Below are positions 53,748 through 61,945 of a stretch of DNA of 64,000 nucleotides, piece after piece. The stretch is from NCBI GenBank assembly GCA_019359235.1, contig JAHHHT010000002.1, forward strand, positions 248,001 through 312,000, written 5' to 3'. The translations under genes and the position numbers were made by a program. The first letter of the stretch is position 1; each line of letters opens with the position of its first letter. The notes below the pieces were generated by a model, which saw only the letters and a program-made list of their open reading frames with translations, did no database searches and had not been told where the DNA came from. The stretch comes from Oscillatoria princeps RMCB-10 (GTDB taxonomy: Bacteria; Cyanobacteriota; Cyanobacteriia; Cyanobacteriales; Oscillatoriaceae).

Positions 53748-55118
53748 TTGCCAAATAAGAGGGTGATTGTGTTAGTGAATAGCAAAGATTTGAACGGGCT
53801 GGAATTCAATAAAGCCAACTTTGTTCCGGGTTCGATGAAGGGGGAAAACCTGAGTGGCGCGAACATGAGGGGTTCCAACCTCAGGAGTGCCGACCTGAGT
53901 GGGACAGACTTCAGTGAGGCCAACCTGAGTTACACAGACTTGGTTGACGCTGACCTGAGGGGCTGCAACCTGAATGGAGCCAACCTGACTAAAGCGTGTC
54001 TGAATTTGGCGAATCTGACTGAGGCCACCCTGAGAGGAGCCAACTTAAGTGGCACCAACCTAGTGGGAACCAACTTCTGCGAAGCCGACCTGAGTGGGGC
54101 CAATCTGAGAGAGGCAAACATCATTGGTGCCAACCTGACGGGAGCGAATCTCAGTGGAGTCAACCTGAGCGGGACAGACTTGAGCGAGACAGAGCTAAGT
54201 GGGGCAATCCTGGAAAGAGCGATCTACGATGCCCGCACTCGTTTCTCCAAAGCTATTGACCCATTACAGACAGGAGCTTACTGCATCACTGCCAGCGTAT
54301 CACTCCCGGGAGCCAACCTGAGTGGGGTGGATTTGAGCGCCTCCAACTTGAAGAGAGCCGACTTGCGGGGGGCGAACTTGAGAGGGGCGAAATTAATGGG
54401 TGCCAACCTGGAGAACACCAACCTATTTAGGGCCAACCTGAGCGGTGCCGACCTGAGAGGGGCGAACTTGAATGGAGCCATCCTGCAAAAGGCGGTCTGC
54501 GACGCAAAAACCCGGTTCTCGGAAGATCTTGACCTGACTGAGGCGGGGGCTTACTGGGTCGGCACTAACGTGTCCCTGCAAGGGGTCAACCTGAGTGGGG
54601 TGGATCTCAGCGGCGCAGACTTGAGTGGGGCCAACTTAAGTGCGGCCAACCTGAGTGGAGCTGACCTCAGGGGGGTAGACCTCAGCGGTGCAAATATGAG
54701 GAAAGCGTTCTTGGAGAATGCTAACCTCAAGGATGCAGAAATGAGAGGTGCGGATCTGGTTCAAGCCCATTTGAATCAGGTCAACCTCAGTGAAGCCGAC
54801 CTCAGGGATACAGATATGACGAGAGCCGACCTGAGAAGGGCCAACCTCAGGGGGGCGGACCTGAGAGAGGCCGATCTGACGGGAGCGAGCTTGAATGAGG
54901 CTTGCCTGAGTGAGGCCGATCTCCGGGGGGCGGATTTGACCAAAGCTGACCTCAGAGGAGCCAACCTCAAGGGTGCGGATTTGCGAAAGGCAGATTTGAC
55001 GAGAGCCAATCTGGAGGGAGCCATTTTGGAGGGGGCTCTCTTGAGCCCGGCAGACGCGAGCCAGACCGACCTCAATTCAACCTCGAATCACCGAAAACTT
55101 TTACAGCCCGGGGCTTGA
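53748..55118 (+). CDS. Pentapeptide repeat protein
   Basis: A 456-residue protein almost entirely of A(D/N)LxG/x pentapeptide repeats that would fold into a right-handed quadrilateral beta-helix. Two similar inserts interrupt it at about residues 155-188 and 246-282 (AIYDARTRFSKAIDPL then AGAYC, and AVCDAKTRFSEDLDL then AGAYW), making three helical blocks. There is no signal peptide. The listed start is a TTG with no ribosome-binding site, and the frame stays open upstream to a TGA near 53680, so the true N terminus is probably in the small ORF at 53608 (one-base deletion). The total would be about 503 residues. Function unknown; many of these occur in cyanobacteria. Confidence 0.85.
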   Translation: MPNKRVIVLVNSKDLNGLEFNKANFVPGSMKGENLSGANMRGSNLRSADLSGTDFSEANLSYTDLVDADLRGCNLNGANLTKACLNLANLTEATLRGANLSGTNLVGTNFCEADLSGANLREANIIGANLTGANLSGVNLSGTDLSETELSGAILERAIYDARTRFSKAIDPLQTGAYCITASVSLPGANLSGVDLSASNLKRADLRGANLRGAKLMGANLENTNLFRANLSGADLRGANLNGAILQKAVCDAKTRFSEDLDLTEAGAYWVGTNVSLQGVNLSGVDLSGADLSGANLSAANLSGADLRGVDLSGANMRKAFLENANLKDAEMRGADLVQAHLNQVNLSEADLRDTDMTRADLRRANLRGADLREADLTGASLNEACLSEADLRGADLTKADLRGANLKGADLRKADLTRANLEGAILEGALLSPADASQTDLNSTSNHRKLLQPGA

Positions 55119-55508
55119 CTTATCGCTCAACTTATGCTAATGCGCTCCCTGGCGCGTGCCGCCTCAGGCTGGTGCTGCTGTGGTAGGGTTTGGGCAAATT
55201 TTCCAGGGTGATGCGCACCGGCTGGGGCGAGAGGGGGTTTCGGTGCGCAGCTGTTTGTTGGGCGATGCTGCAGCGGTTGCCGGCGCATCCTTAAGTGTGA
55301 GTTTGTGCGGCAGGCGGTGCCGAAAAGCAGCGCCTGCAGTATGAAAAAGCGCCCGGTTTGCATGGCAAATGCGGTAAAATTGGCTCCACAATTCGATTAT
55401 GGCGGAGTGATATGAAGCTCCCCCACCTGCAAGCGGACAGGGTTTGGGAGGGAGAATGCCGGCTGAAGTTCTCTCTGTTTGGCCAAAATATTGCGTTTCT
55501 CATCCTTT
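55119..55508. other. Intergenic, nothing recognised
   Basis: About 390 bp after the pentapeptide gene. Short open frames on both strands lack a start site and motifs. Confidence 0.4.
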
Positions 55509-55587
55509 GTGAGGTACTGAGAAACCCGGTTTCTTTAAGAAACCGGGTTTCTGGGCCATAGTTCATCCAACTGAGAAACGCTATATA
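55509..55587. repeat. GAAACCCGGTTTC interspersed element, opposite orientation
   Basis: GTGAGGTACTGAGAAACCCGG, the core 55520-55552, CTGGGCCATAGTTCATCC and CTGAGAAACGCTATATA form a nearly complete element. The left part is the complement of the right flank of the copies at 25491 and 61411, so the element is inverted relative to them. Confidence 0.82.
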
Positions 55588-55616
55588 AAATCTAAAATCG
55601 TTTTTGGGAGGGATTG

Positions 55617-56351
55617 GTGGTCAATCAAAAGATTGCGGTCGCCGGAGCGGACGGTGGCAGCTTCAGCGCCTATGTGGCCATACCGGCTGCCGGTCAGGGT
55701 GCCGGTGTCCTTGTCATCCAGGAAGTTTTCGGCATCAATGAAGTCATGCGCAAAATTGCCGACTCCTACGCCGAGGCGGGGTATGTGGCGATTGTGCCCG
55801 ATTTATTCTGGCGTCAAGAACCGAATGTCGAGCTAACTGACCGAACTGAGGCGGAGTGGGACAGGGCGATTGAGCTTTATCAAGGTTTCGATGAGGACAG
55901 GGGGGTTGAGGACTTAATCGCAACGCTCAGCGCCCTCAGGGAGATGCCGAACTGCACCGGCAAGGTTGGTACGGTTGGCTTTTGTCTGGGCGGGAAGCTG
56001 GCTTATTTGATGGCCACTCGTTCGGATGCGGACTGCAATGTTAGCTATTACGGTGTCGCCATTGACAGCAATCTCGCGGAAGCCGGCAATATTAAAAAGC
56101 CCCTGATGCTGCACATTGCGGAAAATGACCGGTTTGTCCCTCCGGAAGCCCAGGCCACTATCAGGGCGGAGTTGAGTGGCAACCCGCTGGTGACGGTTTA
56201 CAGCTATCCGGGGGCTGACCACGCTTTTGCCCGCGTCGGCGGACAGCCGTACAGCGAGGATGCCGCTCAGTTGGCCAACAGCCGCACGCTGGAATTTTTT
56301 AAGCAGCATTTGGGGCAGTCTGGCGCTCTGCTGTCGCCGCGCCGGCTTTAA
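55617..56351 (+). CDS. Dienelactone hydrolase family protein
   Basis: A 244-residue alpha/beta hydrolase of the dienelactone hydrolase family, with a Cys nucleophile C123 in GFCLGG and the later Asp (AENDRFVPP) and His (PGADHAFAR). GVLVIQEVFGINEVMRKIAD is the typical N-terminal oxyanion region, Glu in QEVFG included. The family opens lactone rings of chlorocatechol products in degraders, but cyanobacterial members have unknown substrates. The GTG at 55617 is preferred, with GGGAGGG about 5 bases upstream; a TTG one codon earlier is possible. Cytoplasmic. A strong terminator follows at 56464. Confidence 0.9.
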   Translation: MVNQKIAVAGADGGSFSAYVAIPAAGQGAGVLVIQEVFGINEVMRKIADSYAEAGYVAIVPDLFWRQEPNVELTDRTEAEWDRAIELYQGFDEDRGVEDLIATLSALREMPNCTGKVGTVGFCLGGKLAYLMATRSDADCNVSYYGVAIDSNLAEAGNIKKPLMLHIAENDRFVPPEAQATIRAELSGNPLVTVYSYPGADHAFARVGGQPYSEDAAQLANSRTLEFFKQHLGQSGALLSPRRL

Positions 56352-56463
56352 AATTAGTAAATAAGCGGATTTTTTAGGTGCTGAGGCGGCAGGCACCGGC
56401 ACTCTGCGGGTGGGAGTGGCACCGGCACGCTCGGTGAGCGCTGCCCAAAACCCTCCTACACGG

Positions 56464-56489
56464 ATGCCGTCCCGGAGGACGGCATTTTT
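56464..56489 (+). terminator. Strong rho-independent terminator
   Basis: A 9-bp perfect stem ATGCCGTCC / GGACGGCAT with tetraloop CGGA, followed directly by TTTTT. It ends the dienelactone hydrolase transcript and lies just before the convergent gene at 56534. Confidence 0.88.
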
Positions 56490-56533
56490 CTGTGAAATAC
56501 GCGCTTACTTAATTGCGCCAAGGTGCTATTTTT

Positions 56534-57109
56534 TTACCAAAGCGCTCTCACCGGCGCAGGCATGGCACGCGGCACGGGGACGGAAGAGGGCATTTCTGCG
56601 GAAGGAACCACTGGTCGTACCGCCGGAGGAGGAGCCACCGGTCGCACCACAGGCGCGGGCTGTACTGGTGGCAGTACCGGACGAGTGATAGTGGCCGGAC
56701 TGGGAGCCGGTGGTGCCACCGGACGAGTGATCGTCGCGGGAGCTGTGATGGTGGTTCTGGTAACGCTCGCCGTTTGTGATGCGGCAGCCGTGGCCATAGC
56801 GATATCAACCACACGCCCGCTCACCACCTGGGCGACAATATTCATCCCGGACACCAGCCCCAGGATTCCTTGGTCGCGCTTCGAGAGCCGCAGCTCTATG
56901 ACATTGCCGTTTGCTTCTTGAACTTTTACCACCTCGCCGACAATACTTTTGATGGTGCCTCTGATCGTGTTGGGCGCATTCATCTGGCCCATCTGCTGTC
57001 GCTGAGCGACTTCAGCAGATGGGCCCGCCATTGCCGGCCCCACTGCTACTGCAGAGAGTAACAGTGTCACTGTCGTACCTGTCAATATTTTCATTCCCTG
57101 ATTGGGCAT
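56534..57109 (-). CDS. Exported proline-rich hypothetical protein
   Basis: A 191-residue exported protein. The signal peptide (MKILTGTTVTLLLSAVAVGP, cleavage after AMA) leads to a small beta domain (about 50-105: IRGTIKSIVGEVVKVQEANG, then VIELRLSKRDQGILGLVSGM), and the last 75 residues are Pro/Ala/Val/Thr-rich repeats (RPVAPP, ITRPVLPP), likely extended through the cell wall. AGGAGG lies 5-10 bases before the ATG at 57109. The family is not recognised. The stop codon of a decayed tnpB lies 18 bases upstream, so an insertion has replaced part of its 5' region. Confidence 0.78.
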   Translation of the reverse strand: MPNQGMKILTGTTVTLLLSAVAVGPAMAGPSAEVAQRQQMGQMNAPNTIRGTIKSIVGEVVKVQEANGNVIELRLSKRDQGILGLVSGMNIVAQVVSGRVVDIAMATAAASQTASVTRTTITAPATITRPVAPPAPSPATITRPVLPPVQPAPVVRPVAPPPAVRPVVPSAEMPSSVPVPRAMPAPVRALW

Positions 57110-57127
57110 TACAACCTCCTGATACAT

Positions 57128-57560
57128 TTACGCGACATTATTCGAGGTATTCCCGGACAATGCAACGATAGCACTATCACCGATAAAAGTGATAGAGGCG
57201 GTATCCCGCAAAGCTTTCAGGAAAATCCCAAAAGCACCGTTCCAGTCCCGCGAAGCGCGTAAATCCGCAGCCGCGGACAGTGGAAAACTTTAGAGCCACC
57301 CAAGCGGGTGTGGACATGGCCGACTGCTGCATGCAGGTCTTGCTGGTGAATTCTTCGGTGACATCCACAGGGCGTGGTTCCCGTCAATTCAGCCTGATGC
57401 TTTAAAGTCATTTTGAACTTTTGAACTGGTAGTGCGCCTACCCAGCATCGCTCTCGCCGTTTTAGACCTGATTTTTCGCTTTGCTTTGGCAACCGTGTCG
57501 GAAGTCAAGGGAGGTTGGCAGAAAAATAAGCGCGGTAATTGAAGTCCCGATTTGCCTGTT
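57128..57560 (-). pseudogene. tnpB: Decayed tnpB of an IS200/IS605-family element
   Basis: On the minus strand, fragments of TnpB appear in order but in three frames: RSKTARAML, KHQAELTGTT, VDVTEEFTSKTC, GHVHTRLGGSKVFHCP, and RDWNGAFGIFLKALRDTASI, then GDSAIVALSGNTSNNVA and a TAA at 57128-57130. These are the C-terminal RuvC and zinc-ribbon parts (TSKTC...CG...CP...DRDWNGA); the Cys positions after TSKTC are damaged by frameshifts. No TnpA or intact ends are seen. It is a remnant inserted just upstream of the exported-protein gene. Confidence 0.82.
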
Positions 57561-58327
57561 CGGATCTGACCGTTGGGCCATGTCAATTTATCAGCTCTGT
57601 CTGTATTGTATCACGTTTTGTAGGATTGCGCAAGAAATCCAGGATTAAATTTTACCTCCCTTGGAGAATACTGTGGCCAACAGACCCAGCGCTGGCAAGC
57701 GCTGCGTCCTTCTTATTGCAGGGCGGCTCGGCGCTGATAGAGCCAGAGCTTTTCTCAAATCCTAACAGTCCCTGATTGCAGGCGAGAGCCACCTGCAGAT
57801 ATAATTTTCCGCTGGGACTCCGGCTGTGGGGAGACACTACATGTCGCGTCTCGGCTTTTTCAGCAGCCCCGCAGACTCTCAAAGCGAGTCAGGGAGCTTT
57901 CCGCACTTGCTATACTGTACCCTTATGGGCGTTAAAAAACATTAAGACTCTCTTAATCTATTGCAAAGCAACCAGGCTTGACTGATAGATATCTGCAATC
58001 TGACTGTTAAAAGGACAGACCCGGGCGGGAGAGAAAGTGGCCAGTGGACATGGGACAACTTCCAGGTAAAATTCCCAAACAGAGGGACATGGCGTATATC
58101 AAGTCAGGTTGAATACCCATCATATCTCGCTCGTCGGGGCACTGGGGACTGGGGACTGGGGACTGGGGACTGGGCGTTGGGCGTCACTAATCCTAAGGGC
58201 CCTGTCTGCTAATTGCGGTTAATCAACAGGACATGATATTAAAATTTAACAAAGCAACTGCTGGTTGTGTGAACTCCAGACAGCATATCTGTACAAGTCA
58301 TTGGCTAGGGATAGAGAGAAGACAGCA
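57561..58327. other. Intergenic with GGGGACT repeats
   Basis: About 770 bp with no gene seen. Short frames on both strands lack starts and motifs. It contains the heptamer tract at 58141-58174. A TATACT (57910-57915) could be a -10 box but has no partner. Confidence 0.4.
58141..58174. repeat. GGGGACT heptamer repeat, almost five units
   Basis: A perfect heptamer tandem (ACTGGGG repeated nearly five times), followed by GGCGTTGGGCGT. Perfect copies like this may be recent or unstable. Confidence 0.88.
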
Positions 58328-58936
58328 ATGGTGAGAGGGGAATCGCGTCCAAGCTTAATGCTTCTGTGCGCAGCAATTCTACTGCTTTCGGTTCAGAGGC
58401 AGGCTGCAGCCTCAGATCCAGCTCCTCAAGCGGCAACTCCGGGTGGGGCAAATCCTCAGATTCAGGAAAATGCCGTGCCTCCGATTGGGGAACCTTCTAA
58501 TTTTCTTCCCGGTGAGGGCGCAGCCCCACCGGCCAGTCCCACTCCCGACACTCGTCGTTTGGTGATTCGGTTGAGTGAACGCCGCGTCTATGTCTACTGG
58601 GACAACCGGGTGGAAGCCAGTTACCCGATTGCTGTCGGGAAGGCCGGTTGGGAAACCCCTACCGGCACCTTTAAAGTGCTGCAAAAGATCGAGAATCCCT
58701 CTTGGCAGAATTTCCGGACAGGAGAGGTGATCGAGGCCGGGCCGGACAATCCCCTAGGGGCTCGGTGGATCGGTTTTTGGAGTGACGGAGAGAATGTGAT
58801 TGGGTTTCACGGCACCCCTAACGAGGAAACGGTGGGATACGCCGCTTCCCACGGCTGCATCCGGATGTTGAATAAGGATATCCTCTCTCTGTTTGAAAAG
58901 GTGGACGTCGGCACGCCGGTCACGGTAGAGCCGTAG
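58328..58936 (+). CDS. L,D-transpeptidase (YkuD domain)
   Basis: A 202-residue exported enzyme. A signal peptide (MLLCAAILLLSVQRQAAASD) and a Pro/Ala-rich linker lead to the YkuD domain (about 75-200) with RLVIRLSERRVYVYWDNRVE, GKAGWETPTGTFKVLQK, and the catalytic H161 (IGFHGTP) and S174-H-G-C177 in SHGCIRM. It makes 3-3 cross-links or attaches proteins in peptidoglycan, in the periplasm. The ATG at 58328 is chosen for the signal peptide and the GAGAGAAG before it. Monocistronic, with a long terminator hairpin 38 bases after the stop. Confidence 0.93.
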   Translation: MVRGESRPSLMLLCAAILLLSVQRQAAASDPAPQAATPGGANPQIQENAVPPIGEPSNFLPGEGAAPPASPTPDTRRLVIRLSERRVYVYWDNRVEASYPIAVGKAGWETPTGTFKVLQKIENPSWQNFRTGEVIEAGPDNPLGARWIGFWSDGENVIGFHGTPNEETVGYAASHGCIRMLNKDILSLFEKVDVGTPVTVEP

Positions 58937-58973
58937 TCTTAACTGAGCGTCTCGCCCCCTGGCGAGCGCCTCC

Positions 58974-59013
58974 AAAAGTGCCGGAGGTAGCGTGCTGCCT
59001 CTGGCACTTTTGT
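58974..59013 (+). terminator. Terminator hairpin after L,D-transpeptidase
   Basis: AAAAGTGCC-G-GAGGTAG pairs with CTGCCTC-T-GGCACTTTT (17 bp, two G-T wobbles) around a CGTG loop. The A-run on the left and the T-run on the right make it usable on both strands. Confidence 0.8.
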
Positions 59014-59054
59014 TGAACCGCCGGTGTTCCGGCACTCCGGGGAACACGCTCGCA

Positions 59055-59293
59055 TTGGGCGCTGGGCACTGGGCACTGGGCATTGCTGATTGCCCGAAAC
59101 CGGTTATTTATAAGTCAATCTACCGGAAATGATATCAGTATAATGTTCCCCTGCAACGGCTTTAAAGGCCTATTACGGCAAATTCATTATTTAAATATTC
59201 TATAGTGGGGTGCGTTCCCGGAGACGCACCCTACCCACTGGCGGCGTTGATGGCGATCTGAGAAACCAGGTTTCTCTAAGAAACCTGGTTTCT
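59055..59293. repeat. Mixed repeats: heptamers, GTGCGTTCC hairpin and AACCAGG palindrome
   Basis: GGGCACTGGGCACTGGGC heptamers at 59062-59082, a GGGTGCGTTCCCGGAGACGC hairpin at about 59210-59232 and a GAAACCAGGTTTC palindrome core at 59261-59293. No gene is seen in 58937-59377. Confidence 0.75.
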
Positions 59294-59377
59294 GACAGGG
59301 GTGACGTTACGTTTATTTATGTCCGCTCACCCAACTCACCGGCAGTTTCGGCAAAGGGGCGAGCGCTGCAATAGGGG

Positions 59378-61267
59378 TCATTCCAGCGACCGGCGGTACT
59401 GTTCCAGCAGTTGCGGGATGTAGTCATAGCCGTCCACACCGATGAACGGAAGAATTTTAGCCCGCTGCAGCCCCAATAATTTCTCGAAAGCGTCTGCGCC
59501 CATTTGACCTTGCAAAATAGTCAGCAAGCCGGCAGACTTGCGCCACTCTGCGGCAGAAATTTGCTCCAGGATATACATCGCCAAAGCGCCGGTGTAAACC
59601 GTTTTTTCTAAGTCTTGCTGGCTGTAGTACGCTTCAGCCAAATAAGCCATATTCAGACCTTGCAAGTACAAATCGCCAGAAATATGGGCGGCTTGCCAGC
59701 CTTTGGCCAGGTATTCAATCGCGGCTGAAGGCTGTTCCAAAAGAACGCAGGCAATGCCGAGGCTGCTGCCGCACAGAGCTTGGCTCTGCCGGTCGCCCAG
59801 CCGTTCCGACAGCTGCAAACCTTGTTGCAAATAGCTGACAGCCGCTTCATACACTTCCGGTTCCACCTGTTCGAGCTGTCGCGCTTGGAAGACTTCGCTG
59901 TAGCCCAAATTGGCAAGTGCGTTCGCCTCGCCCAACCGGTCGCCGGTTTGGCGAGCTAGGATGAGCGCCCGCTGGCTGGAATTAATCGCCCCGGCATAAT
60001 TCTTTTGCGCGGCGAACGTGCGGCTGAGGTGATTGAGATTGGCAATCTCGCAGGGGCGGTCGCCGGCATGGCGGGCAATTTCCAGCGCTTGCTCGTGAAA
60101 GGAAATCGCTCCCTCGTACTGACCTTGAGCGCGGTGCGAATAGCCTAAAAGCGTGATGATCCGAGCCTTTTCCTGAGTGCCTTCAACTCGCCGCATGGGT
60201 TCGTTCAAGTAATCCAGAGTGTCCCGGAGATACCTGCCTGAAAAGGAGGCAAAAATCCCCCCGTAAAGGGGGAAGTAGTCCCGCTGGGCAAAGGCGCGAA
60301 GAATTTGCAGCGTCACTTGAAAGCAGCCATCGGCCAAACGCTCGCGGTTGCTGGAGTTGAGGCTGGCGGCTGCGCTAAAGCCATTAGCCAGCACGCACCA
60401 AATTAAGGCAAAGGTAAGAAAGGTGGAAATGGAAAGTTTTGCGCCGGCTTGGGAGTCGTAAATGAGTTGGTCAAACCAGGCAACCAATCCCCGCTGCAAG
60501 CACTGCAAAATTACCGCTAGCTCGACGGCGACGCTGAGGTCGAGGTCAGAGCGCTGGGTGACGAGTTTTTCGAGCGATTGGTCGAGGGCGATGGTGTTGA
60601 ATAGTGCCTGGGGAAAGGGGCTATTCACCTGTTTCGCCCACAGCGCCCAGGGTCCGCGCTGTCCGGGGACGCCTTCAAATCCCAATTGCCCCCGACTTTG
60701 GTCGTAAATCCAGCTGACGAGGTGCGGTTCGAGCCGGTGCCAAGATTCCAGTCCTTTGCTGATGCCGGTGAGCAGTTGCTGCAAGTCTCGCTCTAAATCT
60801 GGGGTAGTGATTTGCAGCAGTTGCTGGTGCAGCGCTTTGGCGAGTTGCTGTATTTGCTCTAGGGTGAGGGGGTGCTGCTGGTTGGGGTCGATGGCTCGCA
60901 ACAGGGCGCTGAGGCGATCGGCGGGTGAGGCGGTGAGGATTTGCTGAACGGCTGATGCGATGGCGCTTGAGACTCGGTTTTCTTTTTGCCAGCGCGAGTA
61001 TTCGCCCTCGACGGTTTTGAGGGCTCGCAGGGTGCGGTTGGCTCTGGCTTGTTTTAACTCGTCTTTTTCCGCCTTCAGCTGGTGTTCGGTGGCGCTGAGC
61101 CGGTCTTGCAGACAGCGCTCGAAGATTTCGCCGGTGCCCGGGCTGACGCCTCGGGCTAGCATTTGATAGACTTGATCTTTGGAGCGGATTTGCCCTTTGA
61201 GGGTGGTTTCGACGATTTGGTCGATGATGCCTAGGTAGCGTTCGGGGAGTGAGGTTGAGTCAGACAT
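59378..61267 (-). CDS. TPR-repeat protein of unknown function
   Basis: A 629-residue protein. The first 110 residues include a coiled coil (ERCLQDRLSATEHQLKAEKD, then LKQARANRTLRALKTVEGEY). The middle (115-340) is helical without recognised motif. Residues 350-600 contain about five TPR-like units such as ITLLGYSHRAQGQYEGAISF, LNHLSRTFAAQKNYAGAINS and ALCGSSLGIACVLLEQPSAA. No signal peptide; one hydrophobic stretch (FLTFALIWCVLANGFSAAAS) is too weak to call as membrane. Probably a cytoplasmic scaffold. It is co-directional with, and downstream of, the STAND ATPase gene, but a 678-bp repeat-filled spacer separates them. Confidence 0.85.
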   Translation of the reverse strand: MSDSTSLPERYLGIIDQIVETTLKGQIRSKDQVYQMLARGVSPGTGEIFERCLQDRLSATEHQLKAEKDELKQARANRTLRALKTVEGEYSRWQKENRVSSAIASAVQQILTASPADRLSALLRAIDPNQQHPLTLEQIQQLAKALHQQLLQITTPDLERDLQQLLTGISKGLESWHRLEPHLVSWIYDQSRGQLGFEGVPGQRGPWALWAKQVNSPFPQALFNTIALDQSLEKLVTQRSDLDLSVAVELAVILQCLQRGLVAWFDQLIYDSQAGAKLSISTFLTFALIWCVLANGFSAAASLNSSNRERLADGCFQVTLQILRAFAQRDYFPLYGGIFASFSGRYLRDTLDYLNEPMRRVEGTQEKARIITLLGYSHRAQGQYEGAISFHEQALEIARHAGDRPCEIANLNHLSRTFAAQKNYAGAINSSQRALILARQTGDRLGEANALANLGYSEVFQARQLEQVEPEVYEAAVSYLQQGLQLSERLGDRQSQALCGSSLGIACVLLEQPSAAIEYLAKGWQAAHISGDLYLQGLNMAYLAEAYYSQQDLEKTVYTGALAMYILEQISAAEWRKSAGLLTILQGQMGADAFEKLLGLQRAKILPFIGVDGYDYIPQLLEQYRRSLE

Positions 61268-61410
61268 GGTTTGAGGTACAGCCGGCTGTTGAGTTGGGTT
61301 TTCTTGAGTGTAACTTACCAGTCCTGTCGCCTCGGTTGGCCATCGAGCCGGTCGCCGGTGCGGGAAAGCAGAAATATGGCTTTCTTGTGGGGCCGGTGGG
61401 ACGATTTCAT

Positions 61411-61514
61411 TATATAGCAGTTCTCAGTTGGACGAACTATGGCCCAGAAACCCGGTTTCTTAAAGAAACCGGGTTTCTCAGTACCTCACTAATATGAGAA
61501 ACGCTATATATAGC
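61411..61514. repeat. GAAACCCGGTTTC interspersed element, best-preserved copy
   Basis: This 104-bp element runs from TATATAGCAGTTCTCAGTTG to ATATGAGAAACGCTATATAT. The ends are imperfect inverted repeats (TATATAGC and GCTATATA). The core is the palindrome AGAAACCCGGTTTCTT / AAGAAACCGGGTTTCT. Other copies: 13485, 25491, 30274, 55509 (inverted) and core-only copies at 5972, 30492, 33446, 37724, 52248 and 59261. No protein is encoded. It is non-autonomous and resembles a MITE or REP-type sequence. Confidence 0.85.
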
Positions 61515-61796
61515 AGTTCTAAATGATTGGCGCACCGGCTGGGGGCCCAGAACCCCGGTTTCGTAGGGGCGGGCCACACACGGAGACCGCCCTCTTCCGG
61601 GGTTCTGAAATTTACACGAAGGTTATTGAGGCGCTATATCCGCAAGAAAGCATATCTACAAAACGGATCTGCCGGCGCTTTTTAGGAAAACCATTTAATC
61701 GTAAAGTGCGAGATTGAGCCCTCACCGGCAACAGCTTATCCTTTGCCACCGGCAGATATCTTGAGTCAACCCGTCCTTACTGGGCAGAGATAATAG

Positions 61797-61881
61797 CTGT
61801 TAGGCTAATAATGCAGCTTGTTTGAGAAAGGAGGCAGAGCCAAAGCGAGCAGCGTTCCCAGGCAGAGCCTGGGAACGAGGG
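61797..61881. repeat. Interspersed repeat with GGCAGAGCCTGG core, copy 2
   Basis: GTTAGGCTAATAATGCAGC, GGAGGCAGAGCC and GTTCCCAGGCAGAGCCTGGG with AACGAGGGAAAA, in the order found at 38049-38135. The central palindrome is intact here and damaged in copy 1. Confidence 0.75.
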
Positions 61882-61945
61882 AAAAACGAGGGAAAAGGGG
61901 GCACAGAGGCAGAAACCGGCATTTTTGAACTCACGGCGAGAGATA

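Larger units (their letters stand above)
61268..61945. other. 678-bp repeat-filled spacer
   Basis: No gene is seen. It holds a full-length GAAACCC element (61411-61514), a degenerate second element starting in its right end (to about 61640), and the GGCAGAGCC element (61797-61881). Confidence 0.6.

Noticed and set aside
53930-54163. Minus-strand frames opposite the pentapeptide gene (also 54278-54481 and 54776-55075)
   Set aside because: Repetitive LRxAPLR sequence is simply the antisense of the ANLSG repeats.
56523-56921. Gly/Thr-rich plus-strand frame opposite the Pro-rich exported protein
   Set aside because: It is the complement of Pro/Ala/Val codon repeats. The minus-strand gene has a signal peptide and an AGGAGG site.
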